Made by a program: the position numbers and the translations under genes. 64,000 bases of DNA from Pseudonocardia sp. CNS-139 (GTDB lineage: Bacteria > Actinomycetota > Actinomycetes > Mycobacteriales > Pseudonocardiaceae), in assembly GCA_001942415.1 (NCBI GenBank), contig MKJX01000166.1, positions 1 through 64,000 on the forward strand. Reading direction: 5' to 3'. Under the pieces are notes generated by a model. That model was not told where the DNA came from, did no database searches, and saw nothing but the letters and a program-made list of their open reading frames with translations. Of this stretch, positions 20,529 to 30,671 are shown piece after piece. The stretch's first letter is position 1; each line of letters begins with the position of its first letter.

Positions 20529-20556
20529 TCGCCGCGCACCGAGCGCCCGCTTGCCA

Positions 20557-20575
20557 TATACCCCCCGGCGGTGTA
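20557..20575 (+). promoter_or_regulatory. CsoR-type copper operator, site 1
   Basis: TATACCCCCCGGCGGTGTA is a near-palindrome with a C-run/G-run core, the layout of actinobacterial CsoR sites. It lies 65 bp before the secreted copper protein gene. Expected action: apo-repressor blocks transcription until Cu(I) binds. No csoR gene lies in the window. Confidence 0.55.
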
Positions 20576-20591
20576 GACCTCTTTTCGCGAA

Positions 20592-20612
20592 CCATACCCC
20601 CCTATCGTATGG
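20592..20612 (+). promoter_or_regulatory. CsoR-type copper operator, site 2
   Basis: Here CCATAC and GTATGG flank CCCCCTATC, and the copy shares ATACCCCCC with site 1, 37 bp upstream. It ends 27 bp before the start codon, so it probably overlaps the promoter or transcription start. AGAGGAG precedes ATG 20640. Confidence 0.5.
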
Positions 20613-20639
20613 TGGGTTGGGAACGAGAGGAGTGCGGGC

Positions 20640-21560
20640 ATGAGAACGCCGGTCAGGCTGTCGGCGTTCGCCGCCGTGCTCGCTCTGGTGCTGGCCGGCG
20701 CGTGGGCCGTGGGCGCCGCGCTCGGACCGGTCGAGACCACCTCCGCCGCGGCCCCCGCGGCACCGGCCGGGCACGGGCACGCCGCCGGAGCCGCGCAGGC
20801 CGGGGAGCACGCCGAGGCGGAGCTGCCGGGCGGGCTCGCGTCCAGCCACGACGGCTACACGCTGGCGCCCAGCGCCTCGACGCTGGCCGTCGGCACCCCG
20901 CAGCAGTTCGCCTTCCGGGTCACCGGCCCGGACGGGCGCCCGTCACCGCGTTCGACGTCGAGCACGACAAGCGCATGCACCCGGCGTCGTGCGCCGCGAC
21001 GCCACCGGCTTCCAGCACGTGCACCCCGAGATGCGCCCGACGGCACGTGGTCGGTGCCGCTGACGCTGCCGGCCGGCGGCTCCTACCGGGCGTTCGCCGA
21101 CTTCGTCCCCACCGGCGGCGAGGGCGTCACGCTCGGCGTCGACCTCGCCGCGCCCGGCGCGTTCGAGCCGGTCGCGCCGCACCCGTCGCGCGTCGCCGAG
21201 GTGGACGGCTACCGCGTGGAGCTGACCGGCGAGCTGGTGCCGGGACAGGCGTCGCCCGTGACGCTGACCGTGAGCCGGGACGGGCGGCCCGTCACCGACC
21301 TGCAGCCCTATCTCGCCGCGTACGGGCACCTGGTGGCCCTGCGCGACGGCGACCTCGCCTACCTGCACGTCCACCCCGAGGGCGCCCCCGGCGACGGGCG
21401 CACGGCGGCCGGACCGCGGATCCCGTTCGTCGCCGAGGTGCCCAGCGCGGGGCTGTACCGGCTCTTTCTCGATTTCCGCCACGGCGGCACCGTCCGCACG
21501 GCAGAGTTCACCGTGCCGACCGGCACCCACCAGCTCGGCGCCGACGGCCACGGGCACTGA
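20640..21560 (+). CDS. Secreted His-rich protein of the copper efflux operon (frameshifted)
   Basis: About 300 residues. An N-terminal signal or anchor ([19 protein letters not shown]) precedes a His-rich stretch ([16 protein letters not shown]) and two beta-rich repeats: [10 protein letters not shown]...[10 protein letters not shown] and [20 protein letters not shown] followed by [17 protein letters not shown]. It ends in GADGHGH. Proteins of this kind often precede actinobacterial copper ATPases. The paired His strands suggest extracytoplasmic copper handling, which is inference. The frame breaks near 20,938 and again near 20,985-21,035. The stop is 20 bp before copA, with GAGGAGAGG between. 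Confidence 0.7.
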   Translation: MRTPVRLSAFAAVLALVLAGAWAVGAALGPVETTSAAAPAAPAGHGHAAGAAQAGEHAEAELPGGLASSHDGYTLAPSASTLAVGTPQQFAFRVTGPDGRPSPRSTSSTTSACTRRRAPRRHRLPARAPRDAPDGTWSVPLTLPAGGSYRAFADFVPTGGEGVTLGVDLAAPGAFEPVAPHPSRVAEVDGYRVELTGELVPGQASPVTLTVSRDGRPVTDLQPYLAAYGHLVALRDGDLAYLHVHPEGAPGDGRTAAGPRIPFVAEVPSAGLYRLFLDFRHGGTVRTAEFTVPTGTHQLGADGHGH

Positions 21561-21580
21561 CCGAGGAGAGGAACGACGCG

Positions 21581-23822
21581 ATGAGCACCGCGGTCCGCAC
21601 CGTCGGGGTCACCGACATCGAGCTGGCGATCGGCGGGATGACCTGCGCGTCCTGCGCCAACCGGATCGAGCGGCGCCTCAACAAGCTGGACGGCGTCACG
21701 GCCACGGTCAACTACGCCACCGAGAAGGCACGCGTGCACGCCCCGGCCGGGGTCGACCCGGCCGCGCTGGTCGCGGCCGTCGAGGCCGCCGGCTACACGG
21801 CCGAGCTGCCCCGGCGGCGGGCGAGGACGAGCCGGACGACGAGCGGCCCGACCCCGACCGGCCGCTGCGCGAGCGGCTCGTCACGAGCGCGCTGCTGTCG
21901 GCACCGGTGATCGTGCTGTCGATGGCGCCCGCGCTGCAGTTCACGTACTGGCAGTGGATCACGCTGGTACTGGCCGCCCCGGTCGTCACGTGGGCGGCGT
22001 GGCCGTTCCACCGTGCGGCGTGGGTGAACCTGCGCCACGGCGGCGCGACGATGGACACGCTCATCTCGCTCGGCGTGGTCGCGGCGTTCCTGTGGTCGCT
22101 CTACGCGCTGCTCTTCGGCGCCGCGGGCGTGCCCGGCATGGTGCACCCCTTCGAGCTGACGTTCCGCGCGGGCGACGGCACCGCGAACCTCTACCTGGAG
22201 GTCGCGGCCGGCGTCACCACGTTCATCCTGGCCGGGCGGTACTTCGAGGCCCGGGCCAAGCGGCAGGCCGGGTCGGCGCTGCGCGCGCTGCTGGAGCTGG
22301 GCGCCAAGGACGTCGCGGTGCTGCGCGGCGGCGTGGAGACCCGGATCCCGACCGCCCAGCTCGCCGTGGGCGACCGGTTCGTGGTGCGGCCCGGCGAGAA
22401 GATCGCGACGGACGGCGTGGTCGAGGAGGGCGCGTCGGCCGTCGACGCCTCGATGCTCACCGGCGAGTCCGTGCCGGTCGAGGTGCGCGCGGGCGACACC
22501 GTGACCGGCGCGACCGTCAACGCGGGCGGGCGGCTGGTCGTGCGCGCCACGCGGGTCGGCGCCGACACCCAGCTCGCGCAGATGACCCGGCTGGTGGAGG
22601 AGGCGCAGAACGGGAAGGCGCAGGTCCAGCGGCTGGCCGACCGGATCTCCGGGGTGTTCGTGCCGATCGTGATCGCGCTGGCCGTGGCCACGCTCGGGTT
22701 CTGGCTGGGCACCGGCGCGGGCCCGGCCGCGGCGTTCACGGCCGCGGTCGCCGTGCTGATCATCGCGTGCCCGTGCGCGCTCGGCCTCGCGACGCCCACG
22801 GCGCTGCTCGTCGGCACCGGCCGCGGCGCCCAGCTCGGCATCCTGATCAAGGGCCCGGAGGTGCTGGAGTCCACCCGGCGGGTCGACACGGTCGTGCTGG
22901 ACAAGACCGGCACGGTCACGACCGGCCGGATGAGCCTGGTGGCCGTGCACCCCGCTCCCGGCGTCAGCGAGCACGAGGTGCTGCGGCTGGCCGGGGCGCT
23001 GGAGGACGCGTCCGAGCACCCTGTCGCGCAGGCGTCGCGGCGGCGGCCCGCGAGCGGCTGGGCACCCTCCCGGCCGTCGCGGAGTTCGCCAACGTCGAGG
23101 GGCTCGGCGTGCAGGGCGTGGTGGACGGGCACGCGATGCTCGCCGGGCGGCCGGCGCTGCTGGCGCGGTGGAGCGTCGCGCTGGGGCCGGAGCTGGCCGC
23201 GGCGCAGGCGGCCGCGGAGGAGCAGGGCCGGACGGCCGTGGCGCTGGCGTGGGACGGCGCGGCGCGGGCCGTGCTGGTCGTCGCCGACACGGTGAAGCCG
23301 ACCTCGGCCGAGGCGATCCGCCGGCTGCGCGGCCTCGGGCTCACGCCCGTGCTGCTCACCGGCGACAACGAGCGCTCGGCCCGGGCCGTGGCCGCCGAGG
23401 TGGGCATCGACGAGGTGATCGCCGAGGTGCTCCCGGCCGACAAGGTCGACGCCGTCAAGAGGCTGCAGGAGCGGGGCAGGGTCGTCGCGATGGTCGGCGA
23501 CGGCGTCAACGACGCCGCGGCGCTCGCCCAGGCCGACCTGGGCCTCGCCATGGGCACCGGCACGGACGTGGCGATCGAGGCCGCCGACGTCACGCTGGTG
23601 CGCGGCGACCTGCTCGCCGTGCCCGACGCGATCCGGCTCGCGCGGCGCACCCTCGGGACGATCAGGGGCAACCTGTTCTGGGCGTTCGGCTACAACGTGG
23701 CCGCGCTCCCGATCGCGGCCGCCGGGCTGCTCAACCCGATGATCGCCGGCGCCGCGATGGCGGCCAGCTCGGCGTTCGTGGTGGGCAACAGCCTGCGGCT
23801 GCGCGGCTTCCGCGCCGGTTGA
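21581..23822 (+). CDS. copA: Copper-exporting P1B-type ATPase (frameshifted)
   Basis: Membrane pump of about 747 residues that exports Cu(I). In order: an N-terminal heavy-metal domain ([13 protein letters not shown]); transmembrane helices; actuator TGES in [11 protein letters not shown]; the Cu(I)-selective CPC motif in [15 protein letters not shown]; phosphorylation [11 protein letters not shown] motif SEHP; hinge [12 protein letters not shown]; and final helices with YNVAALPIA and [16 protein letters not shown]. The frame breaks near 21,812 (after the metal domain) and near 23,035. It is the second gene of the CsoR-type operon. Confidence 0.93.
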
Positions 23823-23833
23823 TCACCGAAACC

Positions 23834-23867
23834 GGGACATGAGCTGCAGATATGCAGCTCATGTCCC
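23834..23867. terminator. Perfect 15-bp hairpin between convergent genes
   Basis: GGGACATGAGCTGCA and its exact reverse complement flank a GATA loop. It starts 12 bp after the copA stop and its right arm covers the last codons of the convergent methyltransferase gene. It is best read as a two-way terminator. Confidence 0.75.
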
Positions 23868-25040
23868 ATTTCCGATGATCTCGCAGACGAAGCCCCACGG
23901 GCGGTCCCGCACCCGGGTCATCACCAGCATCACGCGCCGCGAACCGGTGAGCTTGAGCCGCCTGTGGAGCGCGTCGACGTCGCCGGCCAGGCCGCGGCGG
24001 CGGATGTCGACGGCGCCGACGTCCAGGCGCGCAGCCGCTGCGGCAGCCGTCTCTGGTCCCACGGCGCCGAGTCGAGCACCCGCATCGTGCGGGCGAACGG
24101 GGTGACCACCGGTTCGTCGGCGGACAGGAACGCGATGCGCTCGTCGATCTTCCAGGCACCGATCCGGCGGGCCAGCTCCTCGACGGCGCCGGCCCGCGTC
24201 ACGGCCGGGTCGGGGTCGAGCAGGTAGCCACCGGGGTCGCGGACCGGCACCGGCTCGCCGTCCGCGGGGACGAGCGTGTCGCCCGCCGGGAGCAGGGTGG
24301 CCCGGGCCGGCGCGCCCGCCAGCGCCGGCGACCACAGCACGGCCTCCCGCAGCTCGCGCCCGACCGACACGAACTCCGCCTCCCACCCGGCCGGCACCAG
24401 CTCGTGCGGCACGCCCGGGGCGGCCTTCACGCCCACCGCGGGCACCCGCTGCGCCAGGGCGACGCACCAGTCGAGCGGCGGCTCGCTCTGCCCCACCCGC
24501 ATGCGGCCCCGGGCCGAGCGCCGCGCCGGGTCGACGAACGCGGCGTCGACGCCGCGCAGGCCGGCGGCCCGCACGTCGTCCTCGACGGGCGTCACCGCGT
24601 CCCCGACGCCGTACGCGTGCGCGTTGCGGGCGGCCATCCAGAGGTGCACGGGTCGCGGTCCACGGCCACGACGGCGCTCCCGGCGGCCAGGGCCAGCAGG
24701 TCGCCGCCGATCCCGCAGCACAGGTCCGCCACCGTGGCGGCACCGGCGTAGCGCCGGGCGGTGTGCCGGGCGACGACCTCGGCCGAGGACTGCTCCAGCC
24801 CGTCGCGGGTGAAGAACATGTCCCCGGCGCGCGTGAACTTGGCCGCCGCCCGGGCCCGCAGCTCCTGCTGCCGACGGCGTCGGCCACGAGCCGCGCCGGG
24901 TACCGCGCGCGCAGCTCGGTGCCGATCCGCAGCGCCTCCGGCCCGGTGACGTCCCGGCCGCGCAGCGCGTCCAGCAGGTCGGAGCCGGGCGGTTCGAGCA
25001 GGTCCCGCAGCCGGTCGAGCTGCTCCGCGGGACCCGTCAC
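23859..25040 (-). CDS. SAM-dependent methyltransferase with THUMP-like C-terminal domain (frameshifted)
   Basis: About 393 residues. The SAM-binding motif VADLCCGIGGDLLALAAG is followed by a VVAVDRDP acidic loop and AAFVDPARRSARGR (motif IV-like). The C-terminal part has RRLPQRLRAW and a final THUMP-like KLTGSRRVMLVMTRV. Actinobacterial members are annotated as class I methyltransferases; an RNA substrate is likely from the THUMP-like domain but unproven. The frame breaks near 24,880, 24,655 and 24,030. The terminator hairpin overlaps its stop codon. Confidence 0.75.
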   Translation of the reverse strand: MTGPAEQLDRLRDLLEPPGSDLLDALRGRDVTGPEALRIGTELRARYPARLVADAVGSRSCGPGRRPSSRAPGTCSSPATGWSSPRPRSSPGTPPGATPVPPRWRTCAAGSAATCWPWPPGAPSWPWTATRAPLDGRPQRARVRRRGRGDARRGRRAGRRPARRRRRVRRPGAALGPGPHAGGAERAAARLVRRPGAAGARGGREGRPGRAARAGAGRVGGGVRVGRARAAGGRAVVAGAGGRAGPGHPAPGGRHARPRGRRAGAGPRPRWLPARPRPGRDAGRRRRGAGPPDRCLEDRRAHRVPVRRRTGGHPVRPHDAGARLGAVGPETAAAAAARLDVGAVDIRRRGLAGDVDALHRRLKLTGSRRVMLVMTRVRDRPWGFVCEIIGNGT

Positions 25041-25060
25041 CGGGCGACCCTACCCAGGAC

Positions 25061-25817
25061 CTACCAGCCCGCGACCGACCCCGCGTCCACCGGCAGCGTC
25101 ACGCCCGTGACGAAGCTGGCGTCGTCGGAGAGCAGCCACACGACCGCCGCCGCGACCTCCTCGGCCTCGCCGATCCGCTGCAGCGCCTGCGGCCGCATGA
25201 TCTCCTTGAGCCGCTCGGGCGTGGCGTTCTTCGCGAACCCCGTCATGATCGTGCCGGGGGCGACCGCGTTGACCCGGATCAGGTCCTCCGCGTACTCGAC
25301 GGCCGCGTTCTTCGTCAGCCCGACGAGCCCGTGCTTGGCCGCGGTGTACGGGGTGAGCCGCTTGACCCCGCGCAGGCCGCGTTGGACGCCGTGTTGACGA
25401 TCGAGCCGCCGCCGTTCTTGAGCATCTGCCGGATCTGGTGCTTCATCCCGAGGAACACCCCGCGCAGGTTGATCGCGATGACCCGGTCGAAGTCCTCGTC
25501 CTCGATGTCGGCCAGCAGCTTCCCGCCACCGCCGATCCCGGCGTTGTTGTGCGCGAAGTCCAGCTTGCCCCACCGCTCGACCACCCCGGCGACGAGCGCC
25601 ACGTGGTCCTCGGGCCGCGCGACGTCGCAGACCTGGAACTCGGCCTCGCCGCCCGTCGCCTTCACCAGCCGGACGGTCTCCTCGCCGCCCTCGCGCGCGG
25701 ACTCCAGGTCCGACACGAGCACCCGCGCGCCCTCCTGGCCGGCGCGGACCGCGGTGGCCCGGCCGATCCCGCTCGCGCGCCCGTGACCAGCCCGGCCTTG
25801 CCCTCCATCGAACCCAT
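25061..25817 (-). CDS. Short-chain dehydrogenase/reductase (glucose dehydrogenase-like) (frameshifted)
   Basis: About 250 residues. Classical SDR signatures: N-terminal KAGLVTGA...SGIGRATAV (glycine-rich loop), HNNAGIGGGG (NNAG), a Ser strand (GGSIVNTAS), catalytic YTAAKHG (Y-x3-K), and VNAVAPGTIMTGF. The acidic residue after beta-2 (VSDLESA) favours NAD(H). The frame breaks near 25,780 and 25,380. ATG 25817 is chosen; ATG 25808 and ATG 25850 are alternatives. Substrate unknown. Confidence 0.85.
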
Positions 25818-25901
25818 CGGCCGCCTCCCGACGTCGTCGTCGCCTGCCATCGTCGCGCGGCGGCGTCCCGGGAAGCCGGGCCAGCGCGCACGATTGCTTG
25901 G

Positions 25902-26689
25902 TCATCCGTGCACGAGCTGTGCCCACACGGGCTCGGCGAGGGTCCCGGCATCCATCCCAGCGGCCACGAAGTCGGAGCCCGGGTCGGCCGTGTACACCAC
26001 CCGCCCGTCCCACGGGACGTCCAGCGCGAGCCGCCACGCGTGCAGGTAGGTGCGCGGGCTGCCGGCGTGGCCGCTCGTGGCCGCGAAGAGCGGGTCGCCG
26101 AGGATCGGGGCGCCGGTCCACGCCAGGTGCACGCGGATCTGGTGGCGCCGCCCGGACTCCGGGTTGGCCAGCAGCAGCGTCCGGTCGCCGTGCTCGTACA
26201 GCCGGTACACGTGCGTCACCGACGGGTAGACGGGCTTGCCGCCCGCCGAGCCCGCGCCGTCGGCGAGCCGGTAGGTCGCGGACGGCGCGTCGAAGCCGAT
26301 CGCCTCGCGCGGGCCTGCGACCCGCACCGTGCCCTTGCGGCCCGTGGTGAGCGGGAGATCCACGGTGAACCGCTGCGGCAGCCCCGTCGCGCGCACCACC
26401 GCCAGATACGCCTTGGTCACGGTGCGCGCAGCGAACTGCCTGGTCAGCGGCCCGTGCGCGGGCGTCTGACGGGCCAGGAGCACCACCCGGAGGTCACCTT
26501 GTCGATCCGGTGCACCGGCATCAGCCGTTCGCCCTCGGCCCGGGCCAGCTCGACGACGTCGGTGTCGTGCCGCTCGCCCGTGACGGACAGGCCCGGCGGC
26601 TTGTCGAGCACCACCACGTCGTCGTTGGCGAAGAGCGTGCGGGTGCGCAGCAGCTCGGGCCAGGTCCAGGCCGGCGCGGTGGTCGTCAT
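25902..26689 (-). CDS. RluA-family RNA pseudouridine synthase (frameshifted)
   Basis: About 262 residues. It converts uridine to pseudouridine in rRNA or tRNA. The catalytic Asp is in VHRIDKVTSG. Also seen: VVLDKPPGLSVTG (RluA entry motif), KAYLAVV, RRHQIRVHLAWTGAPILGDP and LHAWRLALDVP. No S4 domain is present. The frame breaks near 26,470, just after the catalytic motif. The start overlaps the stop of the DUF427 gene (ATGA at 26,686-26,689). Confidence 0.88.
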
Positions 26690-27471
26690 CGGGAGAAGTG
26701 TGTCACCGGCCGCGGCTGGCGCTCGCCGTCGAGCACCACGTCGACCATCTCGTCGTAGAACGCGACGAGCCCTGCGATCGGCTGCATCGCGAGCGTCGGG
26801 AAGGAGTACGACCACGCCAGGTCCGGATGCAGCGTGCCGCCGGTGCGCACCGACCAGTACGCGCTGGTCCGGCCCTTGTACGGGCACGCGGTGACGGTGT
26901 CGCTCGGCACCAGGTGGTCGAAGTCCACGGAGGTGCGGTCGAAGTAGTAGCGGGTGGGCAGGCCGGTCTCGAACACCATCACCGGCGCGTCCGACTCCGC
27001 GAGCACCACCCCGTCCAGCTCGACGCGGACGCGCCGGGTGGAGCGCACCGCGTCGACGCGCGCGTACGGGTTGCGCGGGTGGACGAAGACCTCCTCGTCC
27101 TCCTCGTACCAGGCGTCCAGCGCTGCCCAGTCGAAGCGCACGGTGCCGGCCAGGCCGTCGACCGAGCCCTCGCCGTGGACGCGCGCGGCGCCCGGGCGGA
27201 CCGTCTCGCCGACGCGCAGCCCGTGGCGCCGCGCCGGGCCGAACCGCAGGTGCAGCTCCCGCTCCTCGTCGACGAGCACGCCGGGCACGACGTCGGCGAG
27301 CGGCACGTAGTACTGCGGGTAGGGCGGCCACTCCCAGACGTAGAGCGCGCGGGTGGTGTCGAGCACGACCTGCCCGCCCAGCACCGCGCGGATGCGCCGG
27401 GGCACCGGCTCGATCCGGCCGGGAGCCGCGGCGGACTCGGGGTAGTTGCGGAGGTCCGGCGCACCGCTCAT
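26686..27471 (-). CDS. DUF427 domain protein (two copies of the domain)
   Basis: A 261-residue intact protein with two DUF427 beta-tent units. The first covers IRAVLGGQVVLDTTRALYVW with YYVPLADV. The second covers VRVELDGVVLAESDAPVMVF with RYYFDRTSVDFDHLVPSDT and CPYKGRTSAYWSV. The CPYKG motif is typical of the family. Function unknown, soluble. It overlaps the pseudouridine synthase gene by 4 bp, so the two probably share an mRNA. Confidence 0.88.
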   Translation of the reverse strand: MSGAPDLRNYPESAAAPGRIEPVPRRIRAVLGGQVVLDTTRALYVWEWPPYPQYYVPLADVVPGVLVDEERELHLRFGPARRHGLRVGETVRPGAARVHGEGSVDGLAGTVRFDWAALDAWYEEDEEVFVHPRNPYARVDAVRSTRRVRVELDGVVLAESDAPVMVFETGLPTRYYFDRTSVDFDHLVPSDTVTACPYKGRTSAYWSVRTGGTLHPDLAWSYSFPTLAMQPIAGLVAFYDEMVDVVLDGERQPRPVTHFSR

Positions 27472-27500
27472 GCGGTCAACGCTAGTCCCGCCAGCGGGCC

Positions 27501-28621
27501 TCAGGCGTGCGGTAGCGGTGCCCGGTCGGAGCCGGGGGATACCCGACCGGACACCGCAGCTCGCGCGGCGCGGAAGCGCCCGTAGGCCGGCACCAGCTCG
27601 CGGGCGCTGCCGCCGGAGTACTGGTAGAGCGCGATGCTCGTGGCGAGGTGGCCGAACCGCTCCTGCAGCTTCACGCCGATCTCGTCCGGCTCGCCGACCA
27701 CGGCGAACGCGTCGAGCACGGTGTCGTCGACGAGCGCGGGCATCTCGTCCCAGCGGCCCTGCGCGGCCAGCTGCTGCATCTCGTCGCGCACGGCGCCGAG
27801 GCCCTCGCCCTCCAGGATGCCCGTGTAGGTCGGGATCGCGGCGTACTTGGCGATCTGCTCGCGCGCGAACTGCGCGGACGCGGCGAACTCCTCCTCGGTG
27901 GCGCCGCTGACCACGATCGGCGTCACGTGCAGCAGGAACCCGTCCATCGTCCTCCCGGCCGCCTCGCGGCCGCGGCGCAGCAGCGGCAGCGCGGTCGACT
28001 CCAGGTAGCGGCGCGTCGCGATCGTGTGCGCGAGGTAGCCGTCGGCCACCTCGCCGGCGACCTCCGTCATCAGCTCGCCGACGCCGGCCAGCATGATCGG
28101 CGGGTTGCCGTACGGGTTGGGGCCGGGGTCGAAGAACGCGTCCATCAGCGTGTGCCGGTAGAACTCGCCGCGGAACCGCAGCCGCTCCCCCGTCCCGAAC
28201 GCGTGCCAGATCGCCCGCACGGCCAGCACGAACTCCCGCATCCGGCCGCCGGGCTGGACCACGGCATCCCGAACCGGCGGGTGATGTGCGTCTTCATCTG
28301 CGAGCCCAGCCCCAGCCCGAACCGGCCCCCGGAGAGCAGCTGCAGGTCGTTGGCCGCGACGGCGACCGTCATCGGGTTGCGCGCGAACGCGACGGCGAGC
28401 CCGGTGTTGACGCGGACCCGGCCCGTCCGGGCGGCGGCGACGGCCAGCCCGACGAACGGGTCGTGCTTGGTCTCGGCCATCCACAGCGAGTCGAGGCCCA
28501 GCTCCTCCACCTCGGACGCCACCGCGGCCAGCCGGGTCGGGGAGATGGCGACCGTGTGGTAGCCGAGCCCGATGTCGCCCGTGGTGCCGCCGGTGGCGGT
28601 GAGGGGAGCCGTCGCCGTCAT
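27501..28621 (-). CDS. F420-dependent LLM-class oxidoreductase (frameshifted)
   Basis: Luciferase-like TIM-barrel enzyme of about 373 residues. Features: GLDSLWMAETKHDPFVGLAV, RTGRVRVNTGLAVAFARNP, LSGGRFGLGLGSQ (F420/flavin-binding region), then FYRHTLMDAFFDPGPNPYGN and PIMLAGVGELMTEVAGEVAD. It resembles the TIGR03617-type family of mycobacteria and relatives, which use F420. Substrate unknown. The frame breaks near 28,255. It diverges from the acyl-CoA carboxylase gene, 132 bp away. Confidence 0.83.
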
Positions 28622-28753
28622 GGCACCGATGACAACACGGGCGGAACGGGCGAAACCATGTCACCAATGGGCCATGACCGCTTCGATCGCGGATCCACCG
28701 CTCTTCCAGCCGCTTCTGCGAGCGTCAGCACGATCGGACGAGGAGGAGCGGCC

Positions 28754-30387
28754 ATGACCGAGGCCCTGAGTACGCCCGTCACCGCGCCTGCGGTGCGCCG
28801 GCACCTGCGCGAGGTGCCGCTGCCCAGCGACGACGCACCCACCACGCGCTCGCGCACCGCCGAGCTGCACGAGGTGCGCAGCGCCGCGCGGTCCGGGCCG
28901 GGGGCGCGGGCCACCGAGGCGCAGCACGCCCGCGGCAAGCTGACCGTCCACGAGCGCATCGAGGAGCTGCTCGACCCGGGCTCGTTCGTCGAGCTCGAAG
29001 GCTGCGCCGGCACCGGGCCTCCGGGTTCGGGATGGAGGCCAAGCGCCCGCACGGCGACGGCATCGTCACCGGCTGGGGCACGATCGACGGCCGGCGGGTC
29101 TTCGTGCACGCGAGCGACTTCCGGGTGTTCGGCGGCTCGCTCGGCGAGGCGCACGCCGCGAAGATCCACAAGATCCTCGACCTGGCCGAGGCCTCCGGCG
29201 CGCCGGTGATCAGCCTCAACGACGGCGCCGGCGCCCGCATCCAGGAGGGCGTGACCGGCCTGGCCGGCTACGGCGGCATCTTCCAGCGCAACGTGCGCGC
29301 GTCCGGCGTGATCCCGCAGATCAGCGTGATGCTCGGGCCCTGCGCGGGCGGCGCGGTGTACTCCCCCGCGCTCACCGACTTCGTGTTCATGGTGCGCGGC
29401 ACCGCCCAGATGTTCCTGACCGGCCCCGACGTGGTGCAGGCCGTCACCGGCGAGCAGGTCACGCACGAGGAGCTGGGCGGCGCGGACGTGCACTCGCGCG
29501 GCTCCGGCGTCGCCACCTTCGTGCACGACGACGAGCGCGCCTGCCTCGCCGACGTGCGCCACCTCGTGTCGCTGCTCCCGTCCAACAACCAGGAGCTGCC
29601 GCCCGCCGTCACCTCGTTCGACCCGGCCGACCGGGTCTGCGAGGCGCTGCTCGACCTCGTCCCGGCCGACCCGGCCCGCCCCTACGACATGCGCCGGGTG
29701 GTCGAGGAGATCGTCGACGACGGCGAGTTCATGGAGCTGCACGAGCACTGGGCGCAGAACATCGTCACTGCGTTCGCCCGCATCGACGGGCGTGTCGTCG
29801 GGATCATCGCGAACCAGCCGATGGTGCTGGCCGGCGTGCTCGACATCGACGCCTCCGAGAAGGCCGCGCGGTTCGTCCAGACCTGCGACGCGTTCAACAT
29901 CCCGCTGGTCACGCTGGTGGACGTGCCCGGGTTCCTGCCGGGCACCGAGCAGGAGCACCGCGGCGCGATCCGGCACGGCGCGAAGCTGCTCTACGCGTAC
30001 TGCGCGGCGACCGTGCCGCGGCTGCAGGTGATCCTGCGCAAGGCGTACGGCGGGTCGTACATCGTGATGGACTCCCGTTCGATCGGCGCCGACCTGTCGT
30101 TCGCGTGGCCGATCAACGAGATCGCGGTGATGGGCGCCGAGGGCGCGGCCAACGTCATCTTCCGGAAGGCGATCAACGCCTCCGACGACCCGGCGCGCAC
30201 CCGGTCCGAGAAGATCGCCGAGTACCGCGACCAGCTCATGCACCCGTACTACGCGGCCGAGCGCGGCCTCGTGGACGACGTGATCGACCCGCGCGAGACC
30301 CGCGCCCTGCTGGCCGACGCGCTGCGCTCGCTGCAGGCCAAGCAGTCGTCGCTGGCCTACCGCAAGCACGGAAACCCGCCGGTGTGA
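28754..30387 (+). CDS. Acyl-CoA carboxylase beta subunit (carboxyltransferase) (frameshifted)
   Basis: Biotin-dependent carboxyltransferase of about 544 residues, PccB/AccD type, which makes methylmalonyl- or malonyl-CoA. The N-lobe has ARGKLTVHERIEELLDPGSF, GDGIVTGWGTIDGR and GLAGYGGIFQRNVRASG with the first oxyanion hole. The C-lobe has TLVDVPGFLPGTEQEHRGAI and VILRKAYGGSYIVMDS with the second. AGGAGGAG precedes ATG 28754. The frame breaks near 29,020. The biotin-carrying alpha subunit is not in the window. It could supply extender units to the PKS cluster that begins 285 bp downstream, or serve central metabolism. Confidence 0.93.
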
Positions 30388-30584
30388 TGGACGAGGACGA
30401 GGCCGACAACGTGGTGGTGCTCCGCGGCGCCCCCGACGACGCCGAGCTCGCGGCGCTGCTGGCGGTGCTGGCAGCGCTGCGGGCGGCCCAGCAGCCCCCG
30501 GCGGAGGACTGGCTCCCGCCGCCCGCACCGCTGTGGACCCGCCCGCCCCGCTACCGCCCCGCGGGCGCGTGGACGGGCCGGTAG
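30387..30584 (+). CDS. Acyl-CoA carboxylase epsilon subunit
   Basis: A 65-residue protein of the actinobacterial AccE/PccE family that stabilises the alpha-beta carboxylase complex. Features: VVVLRGAPDDAELAALLAVL at the N-terminus and a Pro/Trp-rich tail (DWLPPPAPLWTRPPRYR). Its ATG shares its A with the stop of the beta subunit, so translation is coupled. Confidence 0.9.
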   Translation: MDEDEADNVVVLRGAPDDAELAALLAVLAALRAAQQPPAEDWLPPPAPLWTRPPRYRPAGAWTGR

Positions 30585-30598
30585 GACCCGGGCCTGGA

Positions 30599-30653
30599 TT
30601 GCAGCAAAGCCACCCTCACGCAGCCGGACGGCATGAGGGTGGCTTTGCTGCAA
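30599..30653. terminator. Perfect 20-bp palindromic hairpin (AAAGCCAC family)
   Basis: Left arm 30599-30618 and right arm 30634-30653 are exact reverse complements around a 15-nt loop. It begins 14 bp after the epsilon-subunit stop and ends 18 bp before the convergent SARP stop. It belongs to the palindrome family also found near 38.0, 43.2 and 50.0 kb, here in a variant with core AAAGCCACCCTCA. Confidence 0.8.
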
Positions 30654-30671
30654 CCAACCGGGGGTCGCGCG

